Assembly: GCF_024397915.1 (NCBI RefSeq)
Contig: NZ_CP073347.1
Location: 2,480,001 to 2,544,000, forward strand
DNA length: 64,000 bases
Origin: Marinobacterium rhizophilum
GTDB taxonomy: Bacteria; Pseudomonadota; Gammaproteobacteria; Pseudomonadales; Balneatricaceae
Direction of reading: 5' to 3'
Shown here: one piece after another, positions 1 through 9,313 of the stretch
Layout: every line of letters starts with the position of its first letter
Numbering within the stretch: the first letter of the stretch is position 1
Program-made: the position numbers and the translations under genes
Notes under the pieces: generated by a model
Database searches by the model: none
The model's input: only the letters and a program-made list of their open reading frames with translations
What the model was told of the DNA's origin: nothing

Positions 1-133
1 CACGGGCAGCCTGGTTATTGCACAATTCAGTTCGCTTGAAGCGGCTCAGGCCTGGGCCGATGAAGACCCCTATATAAAGGCGGGGGTCTATGCGCGCGTT
101 ATGGTAAAACCGTACAAAAAAGTTTTACCATAA
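1..133 (+). CDS. YciI-family protein, C-terminal part (cut by window start)
   Basis: An open frame enters from the left edge (codons from position 2) and ends at a TAA at 131-133, giving 43 residues. The pattern AQAWADEDPYIKAGVY followed by VKPYKKVLP is the typical C-terminus of YciI-like (YCII-related) small proteins, which have a dimeric ferredoxin-like alpha/beta fold and mostly unknown function. The start lies outside the window, so length and neighbours cannot be judged. A perfect inverted repeat covers its last codons. Confidence 0.8.
   Translation, partial: TGSLVIAQFSSLEAAQAWADEDPYIKAGVYARVMVKPYKKVLP
101..131. repeat. Perfect 10-bp inverted repeat over the end of the YciI gene
   Basis: ATGGTAAAAC (101-110) and GTTTTACCAT (122-131) are exact reverse complements around an 11-bp A-rich spacer. 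The right arm reaches the first base of the stop codon. It could form an mRNA 3' hairpin, but no T-run follows, so an intrinsic terminator is not certain. Confidence 0.6.
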
Positions 134-326
134 ATACACAATCTGTATGTTAGTATGTTGCCGATTAGCTATACCGTAACCGGTAGCTGTCTACAGCTGT
201 GAAAAGTACCCCTGGCCACCACGGACATTGACGGGCTACATTCAACCCTCATTCAGGAACCGTGGGAGAGAATTTGGGCTATTTTTATAGACTGACCACC
301 CACAACAGGCACAAGGAAATCTTACT

Positions 327-944
327 ATGAAAAAGTTTGCCCTCTCCGCCGGTGTCGCTCTGGCTATGACATTGTCTGCCGTTGCCCAGGCGCACCCGAC
401 CAACCAAGGCTACGTTGAAGACTCGTCCGCCACTATCTGGCGCAACAGCTTCGGCGAATGCTGGCACACCGGCTTCTTCACCGAAGCAGATGCCACTGTT
501 GAAGGCTGTGACGGCTACCAGGCCATGGCCAAAGCAGAAGAGCCCGCTCCGGCACCCGCTCCTGCCGCGCCGATGATGGTTAGCGCTGACAAGAAATTCA
601 GCCTGTTCTTTGACTTCGACAGCGCCAAGGTTGAAGAAGACATCAGCGCCATCGTCAACTACATCGGCTCCATGTCCCGTCTGGACAATGTAGACCTGGT
701 CGGTAACGCTGACTTCATCGGCAACGCCGATTACAACCAGCGTCTGGGCCAGCGTCGTGCTGAAGCCGTTGCTTCCGAGCTGCGTTCTGCCGGCGTCGAC
801 GGCAGCAAGATCAGCGTTAGCTCCCTGGGCGAATCCGCTCCTGTCGCCAGCTGCTCCGGCCGCGGCGCTGCTCTGATTGCCTGCCTGCGTGCAGACCGTC
901 GTGTAGACGTACAGATCGCCGGTGAAAAGAAAGACAACATGTAA
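327..944 (+). CDS. OmpA-family outer-membrane/peptidoglycan-binding protein
   Basis: A 205-residue protein with a Sec signal peptide at about residues 1-22 (cleavage after AQA). A short N-terminal segment with two cysteines (ECWHTGFF...CDGY) follows, then an Ala/Pro-rich linker near 70-80 and an OmpA C-terminal domain from about 90 to 200 (FFDFDSAKVE, then NADYNQRLGQRRAEAV). This domain binds peptidoglycan, so the protein probably tethers the outer membrane to the wall. It is too short to carry the eight-stranded OmpA barrel. Two cysteines near the C-terminus may form a disulfide. AAGGAAA lies about 8 bp before the ATG, and a strong terminator follows the stop, so the gene looks monocistronic. 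Confidence 0.88.
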   Translation: MKKFALSAGVALAMTLSAVAQAHPTNQGYVEDSSATIWRNSFGECWHTGFFTEADATVEGCDGYQAMAKAEEPAPAPAPAAPMMVSADKKFSLFFDFDSAKVEEDISAIVNYIGSMSRLDNVDLVGNADFIGNADYNQRLGQRRAEAVASELRSAGVDGSKISVSSLGESAPVASCSGRGAALIACLRADRRVDVQIAGEKKDNM

Positions 945-961
945 TCTTTCTTTCCCGCCAG

Positions 962-987
962 AAAAAGCCGACTGATGTCGGCTTTTT
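962..987 (+). terminator. Rho-independent terminator after the OmpA-family gene
   Basis: AAAAAGCCGAC and GTCGGCTTTTTT form a GC-rich stem with a TGAT loop and a T-run, 17 bp after the stop codon. The A-run on the other side makes it potentially bidirectional. Confidence 0.9.
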
Positions 988-1018
988 TGTGCCTGCTTTT
1001 TACCCACCTGCCCGCTGG

Positions 1019-1260
1019 AAACTACCCATGGGCCCGCAGAACAAGCAGCACCCGCATAAACCCTGCTCCTCGGCTCTGGCATCCTGCGTCGCTCTACCTC
1101 CTGCATCCCTGCAGTCGTGCGCATGACGGCAATGGATCGCCAGAGTGCAGTTTTTGCATGGCGCAAAAAACTGCCCATGCGCCCGCAGGGCAAACAGCCC
1201 CCTGCATAAACCCTGCTCCTGCGCATCCATGCGCTCGCAGGGTACATACATCCCTGTATA
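1019..1260. repeat. Two diverged copies of a dispersed hairpin repeat between convergent genes
   Basis: The gap between the OmpA-family gene and purL holds two similar blocks, about 1019-1091 and 1169-1241. Both read ACT(A/G)CCCATG(G/C)GCCCGCAG... and then GCATAAACCCTGCTCCT. The second continues through a hairpin (TGCGCA, TCCA, TGCGCT inside CCTGC...GCAGG) and the tail ACATACATCC to 1260, directly against the purL terminator. The same hairpin and tail occur twice at 7371-7474. Reading frames through this block are probably chance. Confidence 0.8.
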
Positions 1261-1261
1261 T

Positions 1262-1291
1262 AAAAACGGCAGCCCTGGGGCTGCCGTTTTT
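1262..1291 (-). terminator. Rho-independent terminator of purL
   Basis: The stem AAAAACGGCAGCCC / GGGCTGCCGTTTTT with a TG loop lies 23 bp beyond the purL stop codon on the minus strand. The T-run is present for both directions. Confidence 0.9.
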
Positions 1292-1314
1292 AGTAAGGAG
1301 CGCAGGAAAGCGGC

Positions 1315-4300
1315 TTAGCCAACCCAGACCCGCGCGTTGCGGAACATGCGCATCCAGGCACCGTCTTCTTCCCAGGCATCCGGCGCCCAGGAGTTCTGCA
1401 CCGCCCGGAACACCCGCTCCGGATGCGGCATCATGATGGTCACGCGGCCATCCGCCGTGGTCACACCACTGATACCCGCCGGCGAGCCATTGGGGTTAGC
1501 CGGGTACTGCTCGGTCACGCGACCGTGGTTATCCACATAGCGCAGCGCGATATCCCCGGCTCCCTGCAAGCCGACCAGGTGGGCTTCGTCACGGAATTCC
1601 GCGCGACCTTCACCGTGCGCAATGGCAATCGGCATGCGCGACCCCTGCATGCCCTGCAGCAGAATGGAGGCACTCTGCTGCACCTCCACCATGGCAACCC
1701 GGGCCTCGAACTGCTCGGACATGTTGCGTACAAAATGCGGCCAGAGTCCGGCGCCCGGAATCAGCTCATGCAGGTTCGACAACATCTGGCAGCCGTTACA
1801 GATACCCAGGGCAAAGGTGTCGGTGCGGTTGAAGTAGGCCTCGAACTGTTCCCGCGCAACACCGTTGAACAGGATCGACTTGGCCCAGCCCTCGCCGGCA
1901 CCCAGAACGTCCCCGTAGGAGAAGCCGCCACAGGCCACCAGCCCCTTGAACTCTTCCAGCGTACGGCGGCCCGAAATAATGTCGCTCATATGGACATCAA
2001 CCGCGGCAAAGCCGGCCTTGTCGAAGGCTGCCGCCATTTCGACCTGACCGTTTACGCCCTGCTCACGCAATACGGCAATGCGCGGACGCACGCCGGTATT
2101 GATAAACGGCGCCGCCACATCCTCGTTCTGATCAAAGGTCAGCTCAGCGTGCAGGCCCGGGTCAGCGGCGTCCAGCAGGGTATCGAATTCCTGCTGCGCG
2201 CATTCGGAGTTGTCACGCAGCGCCTGGATACGGTAGGAGGTTTCGGACCAGACGCGCTGCAGCTCGATGCGCGAAGCACTGTAGACTTCCTCGTCATCGA
2301 AATGAATGCACAGCTGGTCATCCTGATTCAGGGAACCAATGACCTTGGCCACCTCGCCCAGGCCCGCGGCGTTGAACTCGGTCAGAACGGTTTCGGTGTT
2401 CTCCCGGGAGATCTGAATCACGGCCCCGAGCTCCTCGGCAAACAGTGCTGCCGTGATTTCGGACGCGTCCGCCGCCAGCAGATCCAGGTGCAGGTCCACC
2501 CCGGTATGACCGGCAAAGGCCATTTCAGCGACCGTCGCCAGCAAGCCGCCATCGGAACGGTCATGGTAGGCCAGCAGCAGACCCTGCTCGTTCAGCTCCT
2601 GAATGGCCGCGAAAAACGCCGCCAGCTGGCCGGCATCATCCACATCCGGCACGGACTGGCCAACCTGGTTATACACCTGCGCCAGCGCAGACAGACCCAG
2701 ACGGTTCTGACCGTTACCCAGATCCAGCAGGACCAGGTCGGTTTCACCCTTGTCGGTACGCAGCTGCGGTGTCAGCGTCTTGCGCGCATCCAGTACCGGC
2801 GCAAAACCGGAAATAATCAGCGACAAGGGTGCCGTGACGCTCTTCTGCTCGCCCTTGTCATCCCAGACGGTACGCATGGACATGGAGTCCTTGCCCACCG
2901 GCACGGTAATGCCTAGCTGCGGGCACAACTCCATGCCAACGGCACGCACGGTGTCATACAGTTTTTCATCTTCACCCGGGTGGCCGGCGGCACACATCCA
3001 GTTGGCAGACAGGCGCACTTCGCCAATCTCGCCAATGCGCGCGGCTGCCAGGTTGGTCAGGGTCTCGCCGATTGCCATGCGGCCGGAGGCCGGGCCATCC
3101 ACCAGCGCCAGCGGTGTACGCTCGCCCAGCGCCATGGCTTCACCGGCATAGGTATCATAGGCGGCCGTGGTCACGGCGCAGTCCGCCACCGGCACCTGCC
3201 AGGGACCGACCATCTGGTCGCGGGCGACCTGGCCGGTAATGGAGCGGTCACCGATGGTGATCAGGAAAGACTTGGAACCCACGGCCGGCAGGCGCAGCAC
3301 GCGCTCAACCGCATCCGCCAGCTCGATACCCGCGGTGGAAAACTCCGCCACCTCGTAGCGGCTGCGCTGCACGCTACGGTGCATCTTCGGCGGCTTGCCG
3401 AACAGCACGCTCATCGGCAGGTCCACCGGCTTGTTGTCAAAATGAGTATCGCCGAGCGTCAGGTGATGCTCTTCGGTGGCCTCGCCAACAATGGCGTAAG
3501 GGCAGCGCTCGCGCGCACAGATCGCCTCGAAGCGCGCCAGGTCTTCCGGCTGTACCGCCAGCACATAACGCTCCTGGGCTTCGTTGCACCAGATCGCCAG
3601 CGGCGTCATGCCAGGCTCGTCGCTGTTGATGTTGCGCAGGCCGAAATCGCCACCGCGGCCACCGTCCTTCACCAGTTCCGGGAAGGCGTTGGACAAGCCA
3701 CCGGCACCAACGTCGTGGATAAAGGCGATGGGGTTGGTATCCCCCAGCTGCCAGCACTGGTCGATGACTTCCTGGCAGCGACGCTCAAGCTCGGGGTTAC
3801 CGCGCTGTACCGAGGCAAAATCCAGGTCCTCGGAGGAGGTACCGGAAGACATGGAGGAAGCCGCACCGCCGCCCAAACCAATCTGCATGGCCGGACCACC
3901 CAGACACACCAGCTTGGCACCGGTCTGGATTTCGCCCTTCTCGACATGATCTCCGCGGATGTTACCCAGACCGCCCGCCAGCATGATGGGCTTGTGGTAG
4001 CCACGCACCTCTTCGCCCGCCGCACCGTTGACACGCTGCTCGAAGGTACGGAAGTAGCCGGTGAGCGCAGGACGCCCGAACTCGTTGTTGAACGCAGCCC
4101 CGCCAATGGGGCCTTCCAGCATGATGTCCAGCGCCGAAACGATGCGGTCCGGCTTGCCATACTGGGATTCCCACGGCTGCACGAAACCCGGGATATTCAG
4201 GTCTGAAACGCTGAAGCCCGTCAGGCCCGCCTTCGGCTTGCCGCCACGGCCCGTCGCACCCTCATCACGGATCTCGCCGCCGGAGCCCGTTGCAGCCCCC

Positions 4301-5217
4301 GGATGCGGCGCAATCGCCGTGGGATGGTTGTGAGTTTCCACCTTGATCAGGATGTGGATATCTTCCTGGTTCGCGCCATACTCGCGGCTTTGTGCATCCG
4401 GGTAGAAACGCCCGGCCTTGCTGCCGACGATCACCGCCGCGTTGTCCTTGTAGGCCGACAGTACGTTCTCGCCACCCAGCTCGTGGGTGTTGCGGATCAT
4501 CGCGAACAGGGAGCGATCCTGCTCTTCACCGTCGATATCCCAGGACGCATTGAAAATCTTGTGGCGGCAGTGCTCCGAGTTCGCCTGGGCAAACATCATC
4601 AGCTCAACATCGGTCGGGTTGCGATCCAGGCCGATAAAGCTCTCTACCAGGTAGTCGATCTCGTCATCCGCCAGCGCCAGACCCAGTGCACTGTTGGCCT
4701 GCACCAGGGCGTCGCGACCACCACCCAGAATGTCGATTCGGCTCAGTGCCTGCGGCACTTCTTCAACAAACAGCTGACCGGCATCATCCAGCGACTCCAG
4801 CACGGCTTCCACCATGCGGTCATGCAGCTCGGCACAGATCAGCGCACGATCGGCTTGATCCAGCGCCCGGGATGACTGAATATAGTACGCCACACCGCGT
4901 TCCAGGCGCTTGATGTCGGCCAGACCACAGTTGCGTGCGATATCGGTTGCCTTGGAAGACCAAGGTGAAATCGTGCCGGGGCGCGGAACCACCAGCACCA
5001 GCTCACCGGCAGGCTCTCCAGCTTCGGCCTTGGGGCCATAGCGCAGAATGCGATCCAGCACATCGCGCTGGGTCTCCGCCAGGTCCTGCTTGAGGTCGGC
5101 AAAATGGATGAACTCGCCGTAGAGCGCCGTGATAGCCGCAACTTTGGATTGCAGGGCTGACAGCAGCTTTTCGTGACGGAATGCAGAAAGAGCGGGCGCT
5201 CCACGCAGTACGAGCAT
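1315..5217 (-). CDS. purL: Phosphoribosylformylglycinamidine synthase (large, single-chain)
   Basis: A 1300-residue protein, the length of the single-chain gammaproteobacterial PurL (about 1295). It converts FGAR plus glutamine and ATP to FGAM in purine synthesis. It has an N-terminal FGAR-AT linker domain, two AIRS-like ATP-binding halves (KVETHNHPTAIAPHPGAATG; VGKDSMSM) and a C-terminal class I glutaminase with the nucleophile in GICNGCQML and a late MPHPERVFR histidine motif. The start at 5217 gives the usual MLVLRGAPALSAFR N-terminus, preceded by a distant GAGG. The gene is divergent from mltF, with about 110 bp between starts, and ends at its own terminator. Confidence 0.97.
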   Translation of the reverse strand: MLVLRGAPALSAFRHEKLLSALQSKVAAITALYGEFIHFADLKQDLAETQRDVLDRILRYGPKAEAGEPAGELVLVVPRPGTISPWSSKATDIARNCGLADIKRLERGVAYYIQSSRALDQADRALICAELHDRMVEAVLESLDDAGQLFVEEVPQALSRIDILGGGRDALVQANSALGLALADDEIDYLVESFIGLDRNPTDVELMMFAQANSEHCRHKIFNASWDIDGEEQDRSLFAMIRNTHELGGENVLSAYKDNAAVIVGSKAGRFYPDAQSREYGANQEDIHILIKVETHNHPTAIAPHPGAATGSGGEIRDEGATGRGGKPKAGLTGFSVSDLNIPGFVQPWESQYGKPDRIVSALDIMLEGPIGGAAFNNEFGRPALTGYFRTFEQRVNGAAGEEVRGYHKPIMLAGGLGNIRGDHVEKGEIQTGAKLVCLGGPAMQIGLGGGAASSMSSGTSSEDLDFASVQRGNPELERRCQEVIDQCWQLGDTNPIAFIHDVGAGGLSNAFPELVKDGGRGGDFGLRNINSDEPGMTPLAIWCNEAQERYVLAVQPEDLARFEAICARERCPYAIVGEATEEHHLTLGDTHFDNKPVDLPMSVLFGKPPKMHRSVQRSRYEVAEFSTAGIELADAVERVLRLPAVGSKSFLITIGDRSITGQVARDQMVGPWQVPVADCAVTTAAYDTYAGEAMALGERTPLALVDGPASGRMAIGETLTNLAAARIGEIGEVRLSANWMCAAGHPGEDEKLYDTVRAVGMELCPQLGITVPVGKDSMSMRTVWDDKGEQKSVTAPLSLIISGFAPVLDARKTLTPQLRTDKGETDLVLLDLGNGQNRLGLSALAQVYNQVGQSVPDVDDAGQLAAFFAAIQELNEQGLLLAYHDRSDGGLLATVAEMAFAGHTGVDLHLDLLAADASEITAALFAEELGAVIQISRENTETVLTEFNAAGLGEVAKVIGSLNQDDQLCIHFDDEEVYSASRIELQRVWSETSYRIQALRDNSECAQQEFDTLLDAADPGLHAELTFDQNEDVAAPFINTGVRPRIAVLREQGVNGQVEMAAAFDKAGFAAVDVHMSDIISGRRTLEEFKGLVACGGFSYGDVLGAGEGWAKSILFNGVAREQFEAYFNRTDTFALGICNGCQMLSNLHELIPGAGLWPHFVRNMSEQFEARVAMVEVQQSASILLQGMQGSRMPIAIAHGEGRAEFRDEAHLVGLQGAGDIALRYVDNHGRVTEQYPANPNGSPAGISGVTTADGRVTIMMPHPERVFRAVQNSWAPDAWEEDGAWMRMFRNARVWVG

Positions 5218-5326
5218 GTCGTTTTCGAGCCTCTTTGAAGTATGCCCTGGACGGACAGGGATTACAGAAAAAACAGGTTGTGAATTTTACAGAAACCGCC
5301 CTACGGATACCAGAAAAGCCCGAACT

Positions 5327-6790
5327 ATGTTGCTGAACCTTCACCGCCGAAAAGATGCACTCATCCTGCTCAGCCTGCTTGTTCTGCTGAGTTTTCCGGC
5401 ACTTGTGAGCTACAACAGCCTGACCCGGCTGGAAGTTATTCAGGAACGCGGCGTGCTGCGCCTGGCCACCCGCAACACGCCGAGCGACTATTATCTCGAC
5501 AAGGGTGAACCATCGGGTTTCGAGTACGAGCTCGCCCAGGCGTTTGCCAACGACCTTGGCGTGCGCCTGGAGTTGCAGATTCCAGATACCCTGTCCGACA
5601 TGATGCGCCAGGTACGCGAGCGTAGCGCCCACCTCGCTGCCGCCGGCCTTGCCATCACGCCGCAGCGCCTGGAGGAGTTCAGCTTTACCGAGCCTTACAT
5701 GGAAAGTGCCGCCAACCTGATCTATCGCATCACCCAGGGCAAGCCCGCCCCCAAGTCCATCGAGGACCTGGTCGGCAAACATATTCGCATCATTGCCAAC
5801 TCCAGCCACAGCGAACTGATGCGCCAGTACCAGCAGGACTTTCCAGAGCTCCGCTGGGAAGAAACCGACGAATACAGCATTAACGACCTGCTCGAGCAGG
5901 TGCACAACGCCGAGATCGACTACACCATTGCCGACAGCATCCGCTTTGACGGCCAGTACTCGTTCTTCCCCGGCCTTGAAAAGGCCTTCGCGCTGGAACA
6001 GCCACAGCCCATCGCCTGGATGCTGCCCAAACTCCAGGACGGTTCCATGCTCGAGGCACTGAACCGCTTCTTCGCCAAGGACGAAACCCGTGCGCTGATC
6101 AAGCAGCTGCGGGAGAAGTACTTCGAACGCAGTAATGCCCTGAACTATTTCGACACCGTGACCTTCAAGAAAGACCTGCGCGAGCGCCTGCCGCAATACG
6201 AGCAGTACTTTTATATTGCCGAACAGGAAACCGATATTGACTGGACCCTGCTTGCTTCCGTGGCCTACCAGGAGTCCCACTGGGACCCGGCGGCGGTCTC
6301 CCCCACCGGCGTTAAAGGCATCATGATGCTGACCAACGCCGCCGCCTCGGAGGTGGGTGTTGAAGACCGTACCGACCCGATCCAGAGCATTATTGGCGGC
6401 GCCCACTACCTGATCAGCGTCAAGAACCAGATCCCCGACCGCATCCCGGAGCCGGATCACACCTGGATGGCCCTGGCCGGCTATAACGTTGGTTTCGGCC
6501 ACCTGGAAGACGCCCGCATCCTGACCCAGCGCGCCAACAAGAACCCCGACAGCTGGGACGATGTCGCCGAGCACCTGCCGCTACTGACCAAGGAAAAGTA
6601 CTACAGCACCGTGCGCCTGGGTTACGCCCGCGGCTACGAGCCGGTGCTCTATGTCAGCAACATCCAGAAATACATCGACCTGCTGCGCTGGGAAAAACAG
6701 TTGGACCGCATACGCCAGAATCGCGATGCCGGCCCCACCGACTCGGGCCCGCGGGAGCCCAGGCTGGAAAACCTGCCCCCGACCCTCTAA
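5327..6790 (+). CDS. mltF: Membrane-bound lytic murein transglycosylase F
   Basis: A 487-residue protein with an N-terminal hydrophobic anchor or signal (about 11-28), a periplasmic solute-binding-protein-like domain (about 38-270) and a C-terminal lysozyme-like SLT domain (about 290-450). The SLT domain has the catalytic glutamate E316 in AYQESHWDP, followed by PTGVKGIMMLT. It cleaves peptidoglycan to 1,6-anhydromuropeptides; the first domain regulates MltF in known cases. The ATG at 5327 was chosen because the hydrophobic segment then starts near residue 10; an upstream in-frame ATG at 5216 would add 37 poorly conserved residues. The last residues face the convergent tadA with only 9 bp between stops. 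Confidence 0.95.
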   Translation: MLLNLHRRKDALILLSLLVLLSFPALVSYNSLTRLEVIQERGVLRLATRNTPSDYYLDKGEPSGFEYELAQAFANDLGVRLELQIPDTLSDMMRQVRERSAHLAAAGLAITPQRLEEFSFTEPYMESAANLIYRITQGKPAPKSIEDLVGKHIRIIANSSHSELMRQYQQDFPELRWEETDEYSINDLLEQVHNAEIDYTIADSIRFDGQYSFFPGLEKAFALEQPQPIAWMLPKLQDGSMLEALNRFFAKDETRALIKQLREKYFERSNALNYFDTVTFKKDLRERLPQYEQYFYIAEQETDIDWTLLASVAYQESHWDPAAVSPTGVKGIMMLTNAAASEVGVEDRTDPIQSIIGGAHYLISVKNQIPDRIPEPDHTWMALAGYNVGFGHLEDARILTQRANKNPDSWDDVAEHLPLLTKEKYYSTVRLGYARGYEPVLYVSNIQKYIDLLRWEKQLDRIRQNRDAGPTDSGPREPRLENLPPTL

Positions 6791-6799
6791 TCAACAACC

Positions 6800-7321
6800 T
6801 TACTCTTGCGCGGCATCCGGGGCGGCCCGCCGGGCCGCTTTCTCTGCCCGCTTGTGCGCGCGGCGACGGCGAAAGAAATCGCTGATGCAGGCACTGCACT
6901 CCGCCGCCCGGATACCGCCCTGCACCACTACGCCGTGATTCAGCCAGGCCTGCTGCAACAGCTGGCCATTACTGACCACAGCACCGGATTTCGGCTCGGT
7001 GGCACCGAATACCAGCCGCCGGATACGCCCGTGCACGATAGCACCGGCACACATGGTGCACGGCTCAATGGTGACATACAGGTCCGCCTCCACCAGGCGG
7101 TAATTGCCAATCGCTGCCGCCGCTTCGCGCAGCGCCATGATCTCGGCGTGGGCGGTGGGATCATGCCCGCTGATGGGCTGGTTCCAGCCACGGCCGATGA
7201 TCTCGCCATCCAGCACCACCACAGCACCGACCGGCACCTCATCCAGCGCATCGGCACGCAACGCCATCTGCAGCGCCTCGCCCATCCAGTGCGCATCGAT
7301 CGCCTGTTGCTCGTCCGTCAT
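6800..7321 (-). CDS. tadA: tRNA-specific adenosine deaminase
   Basis: A 173-residue member of the cytidine/deoxycytidylate deaminase fold. Zinc and catalytic residues are visible as HAE (H58, E60) and PCTMC (C88, C91). TadA deaminates A34 to inosine in tRNA-Arg(ACG). The start at 7321 has AGGAGAG about 5 bp upstream and gives the conserved N-terminus; longer in-frame starts run into the 52-bp tandem repeat and are not credible. It is transcribed in the same direction as guaA but separated from it by repeats and a terminator, so probably independently. The basic, Ala-rich C-terminal tail is normal for the family. Confidence 0.95.
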   Translation of the reverse strand: MTDEQQAIDAHWMGEALQMALRADALDEVPVGAVVVLDGEIIGRGWNQPISGHDPTAHAEIMALREAAAAIGNYRLVEADLYVTIEPCTMCAGAIVHGRIRRLVFGATEPKSGAVVSNGQLLQQAWLNHGVVVQGGIRAAECSACISDFFRRRRAHKRAEKAARRAAPDAAQE

Positions 7322-7370
7322 GTTCTCTCCTGCCGCCGCTCGCATACCCTTCACTCGCGCCATACCGTAC

Positions 7371-7474
7371 ATAAACCCTGCTTTTGTGCATCCATGCACA
7401 CGCAGGATAAATACATCCATGTATAAACCCTGCTTTTGTGCATCCATGCACACGCAGGATAAATACATCCATGT
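7371..7474. repeat. Perfect 52-bp tandem duplication of a hairpin repeat
   Basis: Two identical 52-bp units (7371-7422 and 7423-7474) begin ATAAACCCTGC, contain the hairpin TGTGCA-TCCA-TGCACA nested in CCTGC...GCAGG, and end ATAAATACATCCATGT. A further partial ATAAA runs into the guaA terminator. The element matches the block at 1204-1260, including paired base changes in the stem. Confidence 0.92.
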
Positions 7475-7476
7475 AT

Positions 7477-7504
7477 AAAAAAGCCCGCGATCGCGGGCTT
7501 TTTA
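7477..7504 (-). terminator. Rho-independent terminator of guaA
   Basis: The perfect stem AAAAAGCCCGCGA / TCGCGGGCTTTTT lies 23 bp past the guaA stop on the minus strand. It is nearly symmetrical and could act in both directions. Confidence 0.92.
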
Positions 7505-7526
7505 GCTAATCAGTCACACCGCTGAA

Positions 7527-9107
7527 TTATTCCCACTCAATGGTGGCCGGCGGCTTGCTGGAGACATCGTAGGTGACGCGGGATACCTGCGGGATCTCGT
7601 TGATCACGCGACTGGATACGGTTTCCAGCAGCTCGTAGGGCAGGTGCGCCCAGCGCGCGGTCATGAAATCGATGGTTTCCACGGCACGTAGCGCGATAAC
7701 GTATTCGTAGCGACGCCCGTCACCCACCACACCCACCGACTTCACCGGCAGGAAGACCGCAAAGGCCTGGCTGGTCTTGTGGTACCAGCCTGCGTTGTGC
7801 AGCTCTTCGATAAAGATAGCATCGGCTTCGCGCAGGATGTCGGCATATTCCTTCTTGACTTCACCCAGAATACGCACGCCCAGACCAGGCCCCGGGAAGG
7901 GGTGACGGTAGACCATGTCGTAGGGCAGACCCAGCTCCAGACCGATTTTGCGCACTTCGTCCTTGAACAGTTCGCGCAGCGGCTCGACCAGCTCGAACTG
8001 CATGTCGTCCGGCAGGCCGCCCACGTTGTGGTGCGACTTGATAACGTGCGCCTTGCCGGTCTTGGAGGCTGCAGACTCGATCACGTCCGGGTAGATGGTA
8101 CCCTGCGCCAGGAAGTTAACATCCTTCAGCGTGGTGGCTTCTTCATCGAACACTTCGATAAAGGTGTTGCCGATCAGCTTGCGCTTCTTTTCCGGGTCGT
8201 TTTCACCCAGCAGGCGTGACAGGAACTTCTCTTCGGCATCGGCGCGGATAACCCGCACACCCATGTTCTGGGCAAACATGTCCATGACATGGTCGCCTTC
8301 GTTCTTGCGCAGCAGACCGTTGTCAACGAACACGCAGGTCAGCTGGTCACCAATCGCCTGATGCAGCAGCGCCGCGACCACAGAGGAGTCCACGCCACCG
8401 GACAGGCCCAGCAGAACCTTTTGGCCACCGACCTGCTCCTTGACCTTGGCGATCAGGTCCGCAACGATATTCGCCGCCGTCCAGAGGCCATCAGTCTGGC
8501 AGATTTCACGCACGAAGCGCTCAAGGATACGACCGCCCTGCTTGGTGTGCGTCACCTCGGGGTGGAACTGCACGCCGTAGAGCTTGCGCTTGGGGTCGCA
8601 CATGGCGGCAACCGGCGCCGAATCCGTGGAAGCGATAATCGCAAAACCTTCCGGCAGCTCGGTAACCTTGTCGCCGTGACTCATCCAGACATCCAGAATC
8701 AGCGAACCGTTATTGGCCAGGTGATCCTCGATACCTTCCAGCAGACGGCTCGGGCTGCCCGCCAGGCGCACCTTGGCGTAACCGAACTCGCGCTTGTCGG
8801 AGGTTTCAACCTTGCCCCCCAGCTGCTCGGCCATGGTCTGCATGCCGTAGCAGATACCCAGCACCGGAATCCCCAGGTCAAACACCGCCTGGGGTGCCCG
8901 GGGCGAATCATACTCGGTCACCGATTCCGGGCCGCCGGCGAGAATGATGCCCACAGGGGCAAATTCGCGGATGGCCGCTTCGTCCATATCCCAGGGATGA
9001 ATTTCGCTGTACACGCCGATTTCGCGCACCCGGCGCGCTATCAGCTGGGTGTACTGGGAACCAAAATCCAGGATCAGAATGCGTTGTGCATGAATATCTT
9101 GTGTCAT
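7527..9107 (-). CDS. guaA: GMP synthase (glutamine-hydrolysing)
   Basis: A 526-residue protein that aminates XMP to GMP. It has an N-terminal class I glutamine amidotransferase domain (nucleophile C86 in GICYGMQ, later HPEVTHT), an ATP pyrophosphatase P-loop (LGLSGGVDSSV) and a C-terminal dimerisation domain ending PATIEWE, as in E. coli GuaA (525). The start at 9107 gives MTQDIHAQRILILDFGSQY; ten further in-frame codons upstream are not conserved. It is downstream of guaB in the same direction, but guaB has its own terminator, so a separate or read-through promoter is likely. Confidence 0.97.
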   Translation of the reverse strand: MTQDIHAQRILILDFGSQYTQLIARRVREIGVYSEIHPWDMDEAAIREFAPVGIILAGGPESVTEYDSPRAPQAVFDLGIPVLGICYGMQTMAEQLGGKVETSDKREFGYAKVRLAGSPSRLLEGIEDHLANNGSLILDVWMSHGDKVTELPEGFAIIASTDSAPVAAMCDPKRKLYGVQFHPEVTHTKQGGRILERFVREICQTDGLWTAANIVADLIAKVKEQVGGQKVLLGLSGGVDSSVVAALLHQAIGDQLTCVFVDNGLLRKNEGDHVMDMFAQNMGVRVIRADAEEKFLSRLLGENDPEKKRKLIGNTFIEVFDEEATTLKDVNFLAQGTIYPDVIESAASKTGKAHVIKSHHNVGGLPDDMQFELVEPLRELFKDEVRKIGLELGLPYDMVYRHPFPGPGLGVRILGEVKKEYADILREADAIFIEELHNAGWYHKTSQAFAVFLPVKSVGVVGDGRRYEYVIALRAVETIDFMTARWAHLPYELLETVSSRVINEIPQVSRVTYDVSSKPPATIEWE

Positions 9108-9313
9108 TCGACAGTGTCTCCACCGGTTGCCGGGCAACTAATGCACTAGGAGACTGGCCAACAATACTAAACCTACTGCGAACCGCCTGAGTCTGGCTGT
9201 TTTCTGTGCTGCTTTTCGTTAAATAGAACCACTATTCGCCGCAAAACATCACCAAAACCAACTCAAATCAGACGGCTCTCGCTACGGCCAGCATTATCGG
9301 ACAGCCTCCTGGC

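Noticed and set aside
1423..2916. A 497-codon open frame antisense to purL, and similar long antisense frames over guaB, antA and gdhB
   Set aside because: They mirror strongly conserved genes in GC-rich sequence, have no ribosome sites and no recognisable domains. They are shadows of codon bias.
7239..7472. Short frames reading MDVFILRVHG-type peptides near 1000-1251 and 7239-7472
   Set aside because: They are translations of the hairpin repeat and change with its copy number. No homology beyond the repeat is expected.
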